10,072 nucleotides of DNA from Nitrospirota bacterium. Its GTDB lineage: Bacteria; Nitrospirota; Thermodesulfovibrionia; UBA6902; BMS3Bbin08. Within the stretch, counting starts at the first letter, position 1, and every line of letters starts with the position of its first letter. Under the pieces are notes generated by a model. The model saw only the letters and a program-made list of their open reading frames with translations. It was not told the origin of the DNA and searched no databases. The DNA is taken from assembly GCA_016208845.1 (NCBI GenBank), contig JACQXH010000038.1:1-10072 (forward strand). Reading direction: 5' to 3'. This document shows, one piece after another, positions 1 through 6,439 of the stretch. The translations under genes were made by a program, and so were the position numbers.

Positions 1-615
1 CTTAAATATACACTTATACGCGCGCCATTCGATGCGGTGGTGCTAACAAAAAATGCCGATGTTGGCGACATAGTGACCCCGCTTGGCGCTGCTGCCAATG
101 CGAAGGCATCTGTTGTCTCAATAGCCGATATGAGCTCCCTGCTCGTAGAGGTAGATGTTTCCGAATCAAATCTTGAGCAGGTGAAACTGGGGCAGCCATG
201 CGAGATACAGCTTGACGCCCTCCATGATATAAGGCTTCGCGGCGCGGTCCATATGATCGTTCCGACCGCTGACAGGTCAAAGGCAACAGTCCTGATAAAG
301 GTTAAATTCCTGGACAAGGACGAACGCATCCTGCCGGAGATGAGCGCCAGGGTCGCATTTCTGCAGCGGCCGGTAGAGCCTGAAGAGAAAAGACCGCGCA
401 CTGCTGTCAATCCTGAATCTGTGATAACTCATAACAATAAAAAAACCGTCTATCTGGTCAGGGACAACCGCATAGTAGAAACCATTGTGACCACCGGCGG
501 GCAGATCGGCGACATGATAGAAGTATTGAGCGGAGTAAAGGCAGGTGACAGGATCGTAGCCAGGCCTGCCGACAGACTGAAGGACGGAATGAGGATAAAG
601 ATCGCTGAGAAGTAA
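1..615 (+). CDS. Periplasmic adaptor (membrane fusion) subunit of a MacAB-type ABC exporter, 5' end missing
   Basis: The frame is open from base 1, so the start lies before the window; 204 C-terminal residues are visible. The visible part opens with the end of a biotinyl-lipoyl-like domain (IRAPFDAVV, then GDIVTP), a hallmark of HlyD/MacA adaptors. A beta-barrel region follows (LLVEVDVSESNLEQVKLGQP, about visible residues 51-70), then a membrane-proximal domain ending in VKAGDRIV and DGMRIKI. Family members are anchored in the inner membrane or lipid-modified and bridge an inner-membrane ABC or RND pump to the periplasm or an outer-membrane channel. The TAA stop is followed directly by the ATG of the ATPase gene, so the two are almost certainly cotranscribed and translationally coupled. 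The substrate cannot be told from sequence. The family is clear; the choice between a drug, lipid, peptide or siderophore exporter is open. Confidence 0.9.
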   Translation, partial: LKYTLIRAPFDAVVLTKNADVGDIVTPLGAAANAKASVVSIADMSSLLVEVDVSESNLEQVKLGQPCEIQLDALHDIRLRGAVHMIVPTADRSKATVLIKVKFLDKDERILPEMSARVAFLQRPVEPEEKRPRTAVNPESVITHNNKKTVYLVRDNRIVETIVTTGGQIGDMIEVLSGVKAGDRIVARPADRLKDGMRIKIAEK

Positions 616-1302
616 ATGGAAAACAAGCCTCCCATTGTTTCAATAAATAACCTGTTCAAATCTTACCGCAGGGGCCATCAGGTCCTGCCTGTCCTGGAGG
701 ATATTAATCTGGATATTGCAGATGGTGAATTCCTGGCATTGATGGGGCCTTCAGGTTCAGGAAAGAGCACTTTATTAAATCTGATAGCAGGCATAGACAA
801 GGCAGACAGCGGGAGCATCTCAGTCGGCGGTATTGATATCACACACCTCTCAGAGACCGAACTTGCTCTTTGGCGCAGCAACAGCATTGGCTTCATCTTC
901 CAGTTTTATAATCTTATACCTGTTCTTACTGCCTTTGAAAATGTTGAGCTCCCTCTTATTCTCACCGGCCTTACAAAAAAAGAGAGGAAGGAGCATGCTG
1001 AAGCAACCCTTCAGATCGTAAACCTGACGGACCGGATGGACCATTATCCCGGACAGCTTTCAGGCGGTCAGCAGCAGCGTGTTGCAATAGCCCGCGCTAT
1101 TGTCACTGATCCCCTCATACTTGTTGCAGATGAACCAACCGGTGACCTGGACCGGGTCTCTGCAAAAGAGATACTGGAATTGATGGAACGCCTTGTTCAT
1201 GAACTCGGCAAGACCATTATCATGGTAACGCATGACCCGCGTGCCGCTGAAAAGGCACATGTCATCAAACATCTCGACAAAGGCGTTCTAAATAATGTAT
1301 AA
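616..1302 (+). CDS. ABC transporter ATP-binding protein, MacB/LolD type
   Basis: This 228-residue stand-alone nucleotide-binding subunit has every catalytic motif: Walker A GPSGSGKST at 44-52, Q-loop Gln96 in FIFQFYNLIP, signature LSGGQQQR at 148-155, Walker B LILVADE at 167-173 with a D-loop GDLD just after, and switch His206 in MVTHD. Its length and the FIFQFYNLIPVLTAFENVELPL stretch place it with the LolD/MacB/FtsE group, which drives type VII mechanotransmission exporters rather than ordinary import. The ATG is the first base after the adaptor stop codon, with no spacer, and the adaptor's last codons (GAGAAG) act as the only ribosome-site-like sequence, which fits coupled translation. It should pair with the two FtsX-fold permeases downstream. 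I give no symbol because macB normally means a fused ATPase-permease, and here the ATPase is separate. Confidence 0.95.
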   Translation: MENKPPIVSINNLFKSYRRGHQVLPVLEDINLDIADGEFLALMGPSGSGKSTLLNLIAGIDKADSGSISVGGIDITHLSETELALWRSNSIGFIFQFYNLIPVLTAFENVELPLILTGLTKKERKEHAEATLQIVNLTDRMDHYPGQLSGGQQQRVAIARAIVTDPLILVADEPTGDLDRVSAKEILELMERLVHELGKTIIMVTHDPRAAEKAHVIKHLDKGVLNNV

Positions 1303-1310
1303 CGACATAA

Positions 1311-1459
1311 TTAACCACGGATAAACACTGATACAGGGAGGAAAATAATAAACGAGAAGTGAGAAATGAGAAATGAAAGACAAGAGATTTCCTGCTTCCT
1401 ATTTCTTATTTTCTATTTCTCATTTTATTCTCTGTGTCTCAGTGACTCAGTGGTTTTAA
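1311..1459. repeat. Composite inverted-repeat element with decamer, heptamer and octamer units
   Basis: This fills most of the 214-bp gap between the ATPase and the first permease. The left end is TTAACCAC and the right end GTGGTTTTAA, so the ends are inverted copies of one another. Inside, left to right: two decamers (CACGGATAAA at 1316, CACTGATACA at 1326); eleven in-phase heptamers from 1354 to 1430; three octamers on the opposite strand at 1429-1452 (CACTGAGT, CACTGAGA, CACAGAGA when read on the minus strand). The first five heptamers are purine-rich (GAGAAAT type), the next six pyrimidine-rich (TTCTTAT type), so the array folds on itself; ATGAGAAAT at 1366-1374 pairs exactly with ATTTCTCAT at 1415-1423. 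It has no coding potential. It may be a non-autonomous mobile element or a slippage-grown STRR-like array. Confidence 0.7.
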
Positions 1460-1516
1460 TAAGATGTTTTTCAACCTAATTACTAAAAAGAACTAAATCT
1501 TAATAATTTCCTGTAT

Positions 1517-2674
1517 ATGCACTTAATAAAACTCATCTTTAAAAATTCTTTCCGGCACAAGCTCCGGACCTTTCTGACGATCCTGGGCATTGCCATTGCG
1601 ATCCTTGCCTTCGGTCTGTTAAGGACTGTTGTAAGCGCCTGGTACGCCGGGGTTGAGGCCTCTTCTGCCACTCGTCTCGTGACGAGAAACTCCATATCGC
1701 TGGTCTTTCCGCTTCCGCTTTCATATAAAGACAAGATACGCCAGATCCCCGGGGTAAAGATAGTGTCTTATGGCAACTGGTTCGGCGGTGTGTATATTGA
1801 TGAAAAAAATTTCTTTCCCAATTTCACTATCGATCCTAAAAGCTATATTGCATTATATCCGGAAATTGTTCTGCCTGCTGATCAGCAGGCCGCTTTCATA
1901 CGTGACAGAAAAGGGTTTGTTGCGGGCCGTAAATTAGCTGCCAGATTCGGGTGGAAAATAGGTGATATTGTAACATTGAAAGGTACCATCTTCCCGGGAG
2001 ACTGGGAGTTTGTTATGAGAGGCATATACAAAGGAAGGGACAAAACAGTTGATGAAACCCAGTTCTTTTTCAGCTGGGACTATCTCAATGAGTCATTAAA
2101 AAAGACAATGCCTGCCAGGGCAGACCAGGTAGGTTTTTATATGATAGGCGTTACAAGCCCGTCGGTAGCAGCTGATGTGGCTGCCGCAATAGACAAGACC
2201 TTCAAGAACTCATTGGCCGAGACCCTCACCGAGACAGAAAAGGCATTTCAGATGGGTTTTGTCTCCATGAGCGAGGCTATAGTTGTTGCGATCCAGCTCG
2301 TGTCGTTTGTGGTAATTATTATCATACTCGCTGTTGTGGCCAATACGATGGCAATGACCGCAAGAGAGAGGTTTGTCGAATATGCGGTATTCAAGACGCT
2401 CGGTTTTGGGAAATGGCACATCGCACTGTTAATATTCGGGGAATCGCTTTTCATAACAATGACGGGATGCGTCATAGGGATGATCCTTACCTTCCCTAGC
2501 GCAAAGGCCTTTGGCAATGAGATGAGCACATTCTTCCCTATTTTCAATGTATCAACAGAAACCTTATACCTTGATATAGCGGCATCTGTCTTTGTCGGTA
2601 CCGCATCTGCGGTCATACCTACATGGCGTGCGATAAATATCCGGATCGCCGACGGTTTGAGGCGGATAGGGTAA
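1517..2674 (+). CDS. FtsX-fold ABC transporter permease, first of a pair
   Basis: The 385-residue protein has the MacB-type topology. A short cytoplasmic N-terminus (KNSFRHKLRTFLTILGIAIA) leads into TM1 at about 19-40. A large periplasmic MacB_PCD-like domain follows (about 41-250). Three more membrane spans lie near 253-277, 301-326 and 351-370. The coupling-helix segment ERFVEYAVFKTLGF (284-297) between TM2 and TM3 is typical of FtsX-domain permeases and contacts the ATPase. The ATG at 1517 is chosen because the conserved N-terminal motif starts right after it; no Shine-Dalgarno sequence is visible upstream. It probably forms a heterodimer with the permease at 2877-4043, driven by the ATPase at 616-1302, in the inner membrane. 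The 214-bp repeat-bearing spacer from the ATPase is long for one operon, but the strand and protein families agree. Confidence 0.92.
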   Translation: MHLIKLIFKNSFRHKLRTFLTILGIAIAILAFGLLRTVVSAWYAGVEASSATRLVTRNSISLVFPLPLSYKDKIRQIPGVKIVSYGNWFGGVYIDEKNFFPNFTIDPKSYIALYPEIVLPADQQAAFIRDRKGFVAGRKLAARFGWKIGDIVTLKGTIFPGDWEFVMRGIYKGRDKTVDETQFFFSWDYLNESLKKTMPARADQVGFYMIGVTSPSVAADVAAAIDKTFKNSLAETLTETEKAFQMGFVSMSEAIVVAIQLVSFVVIIIILAVVANTMAMTARERFVEYAVFKTLGFGKWHIALLIFGESLFITMTGCVIGMILTFPSAKAFGNEMSTFFPIFNVSTETLYLDIAASVFVGTASAVIPTWRAINIRIADGLRRIG

Positions 2675-2678
2675 AGGG

Positions 2679-2869
2679 AAACCACAGAGGGAAACATTAA
2701 TAATAAAAAAGGAAAGGGGCATTTTAATCGCTTTGTTCTGGGCACTCTTTTGTGCAAGAAAGAATAATATTACATCATAAAGCGACTTAGCTTATGAGAA
2801 CACAGAGAACCCTTTGGGAATTAAAGGAATTAACTTATAACAAATTATCTCTGTGCTCTCTGTGGTTAA
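2679..2869. repeat. About 190-bp nested inverted-repeat element with CCACAGAG ends
   Basis: This fills nearly the whole 202-bp gap between the two permease genes. AACCACAGAG at 2680-2689 is matched perfectly by its inverse at 2858-2867. Further pairs are nested inside: TCGCTTT (2728-2734) with AAAGCGA (2779-2785), and GCAC (2742-2745) with GTGC (2752-2755). A second hairpin pairs GAGAACACAGAGA (2796-2808) with 2848-2860 at 12 of 13 positions. The right end reads, on the minus strand, as two nonamers CACAGAGAG and CACAGAGAT. It ends only a few bases before the next start codon. It carries no open frame of its own. The layout resembles a MITE or a large REP-like sequence; mobility is inferred only from the terminal symmetry. 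Confidence 0.65.
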
Positions 2870-2876
2870 TTGATAT

Positions 2877-4043
2877 ATGAAGATACCGTTTTCATACAGT
2901 TTCCGTAATCTCTGGACGCGCAGGCTCACCACGATACTTACGGCCTCCGGCATGGCGCTTGTCGTATTTGTATTTGCGTCAATACTCATGCTGGCTGAGG
3001 GCCTGCAAAAAACGCTTGTGCAGAGCGGTTCATATGACAATGTGGTTATCATTCGGAAGGCTTCTTCAACAGAAGTGCAGAGCATAGTTGAACGCCTTCA
3101 GGCGTCTATTGTAGAAACCCGGCCTGAGGTCGCTATCGGCGCTGATGGAAGGCCCATGATCGCAAAAGAACTGGTTGTGCTGATCAACCTTGCCAAGCGC
3201 GGAACCAGCAAGCCTGCACAGGTGGTTATACGGGGGATCGGAGGAAAATCCCTGCTCCTGCGTCCCCAGGTCAGGATCGTTCAGGGAAGAATGCCCCGGC
3301 CGGGTTCATCAGAAATAATGGCGGGTCAGAGCATAGCTAAAAGATTCCAGGGCGGCGGCCTTGGGGAAACTCTCCGCTTTGCAACGCGTGATTGGAAAGT
3401 AGTAGGGGTATTTGATGCCGGCAATACGAGTTTTGCCTCTGAAATATGGGGTGATGTTGAGCAGATGATGCCTGCGTTCAGAAGGCCGGTATATTCCTCG
3501 GTTATATTTAAACTTCGTGATTCCTCTGAATTCGATATGTTTAAGTCGCAGATAGAGAACGATCCGCGTTTTACACTTGAAGCCAGGAGAGAGACAAAAT
3601 ATTATGCTGACCAGTCAGAGATCATTGCAAAATTTCTCCGGATACTCGGCATGTCGCTGACCGTAATATTCTCACTTGGAGCAATTATCGGCGCCATGAT
3701 AACGATGTATGCCGCAGTAGCCAACCGTACAGGCGAAATAGGCACACTTCGCTCGCTTGGGTTCATGAGAAGCAATATCCTTGCTGCCTTTCTCATGGAA
3801 TCTCTGCTGCTCGGTTTTGTTGGAGGGTGCGTAGGATTGTTCTTTGCCTCATTTCTTCAGTTTTTCACCATATCGACAATAAACTTTCAGACCTTCTCTG
3901 AGCTGGCCTTCAGTTTCACTTTAACCTTTGAGATCATATATAAATCCCTTATATTCTCACAGGTAATGGGTTTTATAGGCGGAGTGCTCCCGGCGGTCAG
4001 GGCAGCGCGCATGAATATAGTGGATTCACTAAGAACGGTTTGA
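2877..4043 (+). CDS. FtsX-fold ABC transporter permease, second of a pair
   Basis: This 388-residue protein has the same topology as its upstream neighbour but low visible identity to it. The N-terminal motif FRNLWTRRLTTILTASGMAL leads into TM1 (about 18-39), followed by a periplasmic MacB_PCD-like domain (about 40-250) and spans near 255-281, 302-328 and 355-375. The coupling segment is RTGEIGTLRSLGF (284-296). Its periplasmic domain lines up with the DevC/MacB style IRGIGG...LRPQVRIVQGRMP...EIMAG...G. Two distinct permeases with one ATPase and one adaptor suggest a heterodimeric export channel. The ATG at 2877 fits the motif spacing. No ribosome site is seen; the end of the preceding repeat element lies only about 8 bases upstream, so its transcript would hold the initiation region. 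Confidence 0.92.
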   Translation: MKIPFSYSFRNLWTRRLTTILTASGMALVVFVFASILMLAEGLQKTLVQSGSYDNVVIIRKASSTEVQSIVERLQASIVETRPEVAIGADGRPMIAKELVVLINLAKRGTSKPAQVVIRGIGGKSLLLRPQVRIVQGRMPRPGSSEIMAGQSIAKRFQGGGLGETLRFATRDWKVVGVFDAGNTSFASEIWGDVEQMMPAFRRPVYSSVIFKLRDSSEFDMFKSQIENDPRFTLEARRETKYYADQSEIIAKFLRILGMSLTVIFSLGAIIGAMITMYAAVANRTGEIGTLRSLGFMRSNILAAFLMESLLLGFVGGCVGLFFASFLQFFTISTINFQTFSELAFSFTLTFEIIYKSLIFSQVMGFIGGVLPAVRAARMNIVDSLRTV

Positions 4044-4046
4044 TAA

Positions 4047-4274
4047 CCTCCCTTTGGGTCTGTGACAAATAAGTTGGTGAAAGCAACTATTCCCCTCTTT
4101 GACAAAGTCGATACGACTCGTTTCCGAGAGGGGTCAGGGGAGATTATTCTAATAAGTTGAATTGATTTACCGGGGGAATCCCCCCTCACCCCCCTTTCCA
4201 GGGGAGGGATAACTAGCAGAAACAATATAAAAAAAACATATTACCAATAAATTTGTCTCACCCCCCTCCCTTTG
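4047..4274. repeat. G/C-run repeat pair in inverted orientation, possible end of the ABC operon
   Basis: The 296-bp gap between the second permease and rplU begins with this region. CCCCTCT at 4092-4098 pairs with AGAGGGG at 4127-4133 around an inner GTCG-ATA-CGAC hairpin. A GGGGTCAGGGGAGATT stretch follows. The second copy is inverted: at about 4172-4208 it reads, on the minus strand, as CCCTCCCC, a spacer, then GGGGGGTGAGGGGGGATT, so the GGGGTNAGGGGNGATT core is shared. A direct decamer CCTCCCTTTG stands at both edges (4047-4056 and 4265-4274). The hairpins could end transcription of the ABC operon, but neither has a T tract, so this is not an ordinary intrinsic terminator. From memory, similar G/C-run repeats are common between genes in environmental bacteria and yield spurious peptide annotations. 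Confidence 0.5.
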
Positions 4275-4280
4275 TGAAAT

Positions 4281-4310
4281 TTGACTTTTTAAGAGCGTTT
4301 ATGTTAAAAA
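4281..4310 (+). promoter_or_regulatory. Candidate sigma-70-type promoter for rplU-rpmA
   Basis: TTGACT at 4281-4286 matches the -35 consensus at five of six bases. TAAAAA at 4305-4310 matches TATAAT at four of six with an 18-base spacer. The start of transcription would fall near 4317, leaving a leader of roughly 20 bases that carries the GGAGG ribosome site at 4328-4332. The short leader leaves no room for a structured L21 leader. The surrounding DNA is AT-rich and lies directly after the repeat region. This is a reading by eye in an AT-rich stretch. Confidence 0.4.
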
Positions 4311-4339
4311 ATATGCTACTTTAAAATGGAGGCATTTCC

Positions 4340-4648
4340 ATGTACGCAATAATAGAAACAGGCGGAAAGCAGTATAAGGTCTCTGAGGGAGACATAATAA
4401 AAATCGAGAAGATCGATAATAAAAAATCCGTTACTTTCAAGAATGTCTTGATGGTCTCGGACAACAATCAGGTCTCCTTTGGCAATCCTTTTATTCCGTC
4501 AGCAAAGGTAACTGCAGACGTTATTGGTGATGGGAAAGCAGACAAGGTCCTTATATTTAAAATGAGACCGAGAAAAGGCCACAGAAAACTGCGAGGGTAC
4601 AGGCAGACGCATACGACAGTAAAAATAAAAAATATTCAAATCACTTAA
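4340..4648 (+). CDS. rplU: 50S ribosomal protein L21
   Basis: At 102 residues it has the usual length of L21, a protein that binds 23S rRNA and contacts L20 in the large subunit. The start MYAIIETGGKQYKV is the family's N-terminal signature, and the basic stretch KMRPRKGHRKLRGYRQTHT (74-92) with VKIKNI after it is the C-terminal rRNA-binding signature. In many homologues the two aromatic/His positions of that stretch read KGYR...GHRQ; here they read KGHR...GYRQ, a harmless-looking swap. A clear GGAGG at 4328-4332 sits seven bases before the ATG. It is followed by rpmA after 116 bases, longer than the spacing in many genomes, with no gene visible between. Confidence 0.97.
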   Translation: MYAIIETGGKQYKVSEGDIIKIEKIDNKKSVTFKNVLMVSDNNQVSFGNPFIPSAKVTADVIGDGKADKVLIFKMRPRKGHRKLRGYRQTHTTVKIKNIQIT

Positions 4649-4753
4649 GAATTCTAAATCACTTTCAATTATCTCTTTTCAGAACAGCTGATTAATCAGG
4701 ATTTGAAAATTGTCGATTGAGACGCAGAAGTCAGATTATTTTAAGAAAACTTT

Positions 4754-4758
4754 GGAGG
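4754..4758 (+). promoter_or_regulatory. Shine-Dalgarno site that fixes the rpmA start
   Basis: GGAGG lies six bases before the ATG at 4765. The frame is open further upstream to a TTG at 4717, but that start would place this site inside the gene and add residues unlike any L27 I know. The stretch TGGAGGCAT is identical to that before rplU (4327-4335), so the two ribosomal genes share one initiation context. Confidence 0.85.
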
Positions 4759-4764
4759 CATGTT

Positions 4765-5046
4765 ATGGCTCATAAAAAAGGAGTAGGAAGTTCAAGAAAC
4801 GGACGTGACAGCGAGTCCAAGCGGCTCGGAGTAAAAAAATACGGCGGCCAGTTTGTGAAGGCAGGCAATATACTTATCAGGCAGAACGGGACAAAGTTTC
4901 ATCCCGGATTTAATGTCGGGGTTGGCAGCGACTTTACGCTCTATGCAAAAATAAGCGGTATTGTATCTTTTGAGCAGAAAAGCAAGACAAGACGCCAGAT
5001 AAGCGTTTATCCTTTGGCTCAGGCCGAAGCGGCGCAGGCTCAGTAA
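4765..5046 (+). CDS. rpmA: 50S ribosomal protein L27
   Basis: This 93-residue protein begins MAHKKGVGSSRNGRDSESK, the conserved N-terminal arm that reaches the peptidyl-transferase centre. It continues with RLGVKKYGG, IRQNGTKFHPG and NVGVGSDFTLYA, all L27 hallmarks. There is no cleavable N-terminal extension of the Firmicutes kind (ending in FF before the mature Ala/Ser), so no Prp-type processing protease is implied, and none is encoded between rplU and rpmA. It is a few residues longer than the usual length near 85 because of an Ala/Gln-rich tail, AQAEAAQAQ. A strong terminator follows within about 30 bases, so in this genome rpmA ends the transcript instead of running on into obgE. Confidence 0.97.
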   Translation: MAHKKGVGSSRNGRDSESKRLGVKKYGGQFVKAGNILIRQNGTKFHPGFNVGVGSDFTLYAKISGIVSFEQKSKTRRQISVYPLAQAEAAQAQ

Positions 5047-5073
5047 ACTATTAACTAAAAAATTAAACAATAA

Positions 5074-6231
5074 TTAAAAGGCTGGTCTTATTCCAGCCTT
5101 TTTTGTTCCTGACCCAAAAGCGCGATATATAGTCAGACAGCAGGCAGGCCTGTGGCTTCTTGAAACTAAAGCGTGGCCGTCATCCGAACTCTTGAATACT
5201 TTGTCGGGTCCATAAAGCGCATTTGCGACATACGGCTGTGCATCTGCATATCTTATTCCTGTTTCGTTAAAAAACATGGAGAACTCTCTCACTGCATTTC
5301 TTTCATTTTCAACGAGTTGATAGAATCCATCGGGCAGCTTGTAAGCTTTATTTAACAAATAATCATGATATGCCCTTTCCTTTGATGGGATGATCAATAC
5401 ACTGAAATTAATATTGTTTTTGTCGGCTTTTTTCTTCATTTCTATGAATAATTTCTTTGTAATTTCAAATACTGTACGCGCTTCAGGTCTTTTCAGGTCT
5501 AAATTTTTGCTGATATTAACTACACTGCCAAACATAGTAGGCTGTTTCTCATCGTCGATAATAATTACGTCATTTCCTTTATTTTCTTTTTTAGCGAATT
5601 TATACTTGAAATAATCCAGCTTTAATTCTATAGGCTGCCAGATCATATAATCCACGAACGAACCAAGGGCTGTTCTATTAAAGTCCAATTGCACTGTTTT
5701 ATTATTGTCATATTTCCGGCAAAGCTCAATATCAATATCATTTTCTCGTGCCCACGATTTCAAGTCATAAACATCGATAAGCAACTGACACGTATATTTC
5801 ATATCGTTTACCAGGAATAAACCTATAATGATGCGCTTCGGATTTAATTTAATAGCTTCGTCCATTAGATAATAATAATGAAAAACACTATAACTTCCTA
5901 TTCCTAAATTGTATATTGTCTTGTTTGCCATAACCCCAAGTTGAGATGGCCAGGAATATTCTGAGGTCACATTATTGCCATACGTATGAGAATCACCAAC
6001 CGCGACTATGTCCGCGGATTTTAATGCCTTGGGATTTCTGAAGCCGTTGCTGTCTATGCCCTTTAGTTTTGGATTTATTCTTATTGGAATTTTATCGCTT
6101 TTCATTATATTTATATTTGAGGTAAAACCTAATGGATTTATTGGGAATACCGTAAAATATCTTAATCCAAATTCCAGAATGATCAGGCCAAAACAGAAAG
6201 AAATAATTAATAAAATAATGTTATATCTCAT
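5074..6231 (-). CDS. Membrane-anchored SGNH/GDSL-fold hydrolase or O-acyl-transfer enzyme, C-terminus doubtful
   Basis: The 385-residue product starts with one hydrophobic segment (IILLIISFCFGLIILEFGLRYF, about 5-26) with few charges before it, consistent with a signal anchor and a catalytic domain outside the inner membrane. SGNH motifs follow: block I GDSHTYG at 79-85 with nucleophile Ser81, block II Gly in LGIGSYS (109-115), block III in GLFLVNDM with Asn142, and DxxH in SSDDGH with Asp350 and His353. Such proteins act on ester or acetyl groups of glycans and often sit near exopolysaccharide genes; here the neighbours give no clue. After His353 the sequence (ALVSRSHRPACC...) does not look like the usual NxxGxxxIA helix. 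It is Cys/Arg-rich and runs through a terminator hairpin, so a frameshift or DNA replacement at the 3' end is likely. The gene is markedly AT-rich beside its neighbours and splits rpmA from obgE, both signs of acquisition. Confidence 0.75.
   Translation of the reverse strand: MRYNIILLIISFCFGLIILEFGLRYFTVFPINPLGFTSNINIMKSDKIPIRINPKLKGIDSNGFRNPKALKSADIVAVGDSHTYGNNVTSEYSWPSQLGVMANKTIYNLGIGSYSVFHYYYLMDEAIKLNPKRIIIGLFLVNDMKYTCQLLIDVYDLKSWARENDIDIELCRKYDNNKTVQLDFNRTALGSFVDYMIWQPIELKLDYFKYKFAKKENKGNDVIIIDDEKQPTMFGSVVNISKNLDLKRPEARTVFEITKKLFIEMKKKADKNNINFSVLIIPSKERAYHDYLLNKAYKLPDGFYQLVENERNAVREFSMFFNETGIRYADAQPYVANALYGPDKVFKSSDDGHALVSRSHRPACCLTIYRAFGSGTKKAGIRPAF
5076..5104. terminator. Bidirectional intrinsic terminator after rpmA
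   Basis: AAGGCTGG at 5078-5085 pairs perfectly with CCAGCCTT at 5093-5100 around a 7-base loop, with four A before and six T in the right arm and beyond (5099-5104). On the plus strand it ends rplU-rpmA. On the minus strand the flanking A run gives a shorter T run, so it can also end the converging SGNH gene. The last codons of that gene read through this hairpin, which is unusual and is one reason to doubt its C-terminus. Confidence 0.88.
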
Positions 6232-6439
6232 CTTCCCGCCTAAAATACAGTTTCTTTATGATATTTATGAGCATTATCCATTCGTCTGAAATACTCTTTT
6301 TACTTTCAATGAAATTCATGGAGAAGCACCTGTTGAAAACAAAATTAGCTTACCAAATGCACCAGATTTAATCAAAGAATCGCAAAAGAGCATAAGCTAT
6401 CCAATGTCCGGTTGTCATGTTTGCAGTTCTTCGCCACCT

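Noticed and set aside
2248..2757. Long minus-strand open frame of 169 codons over the first permease
   Set aside because: It is antisense to a conserved transporter gene and has no recognisable domain; its start lies inside the repeat element.
3887..4225. Minus-strand open frame covering the end of the second permease and the G/C-run repeats
   Set aside because: It opposes a well-supported gene, and its start is the typical spurious translation of a G/C-run repeat (PLERGVRGD).
4688..4699. Perfect palindrome CTGATTAATCAG between rplU and rpmA as an operator
   Set aside because: A single 12-base AT-rich palindrome inside a transcript, with no second copy or candidate regulator, is not enough support.
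4717..4764. Upstream TTG start giving a 16-residue extension of L27
   Set aside because: The extension is unlike the processed N-terminus of Firmicutes L27, and the GGAGG site at 4754-4758 is correctly placed for the ATG at 4765.
6309..6371. Short plus-strand open frame of about 20 codons upstream of obgE
   Set aside because: It has no ribosome site, no recognisable motif and no comparison available to support it.
6232..6439. Divergent promoters between the SGNH gene and obgE
   Set aside because: Several TTGAAA and AT-rich words occur on both strands, but none pairs with a -10 box at good spacing, so I would not place a promoter.
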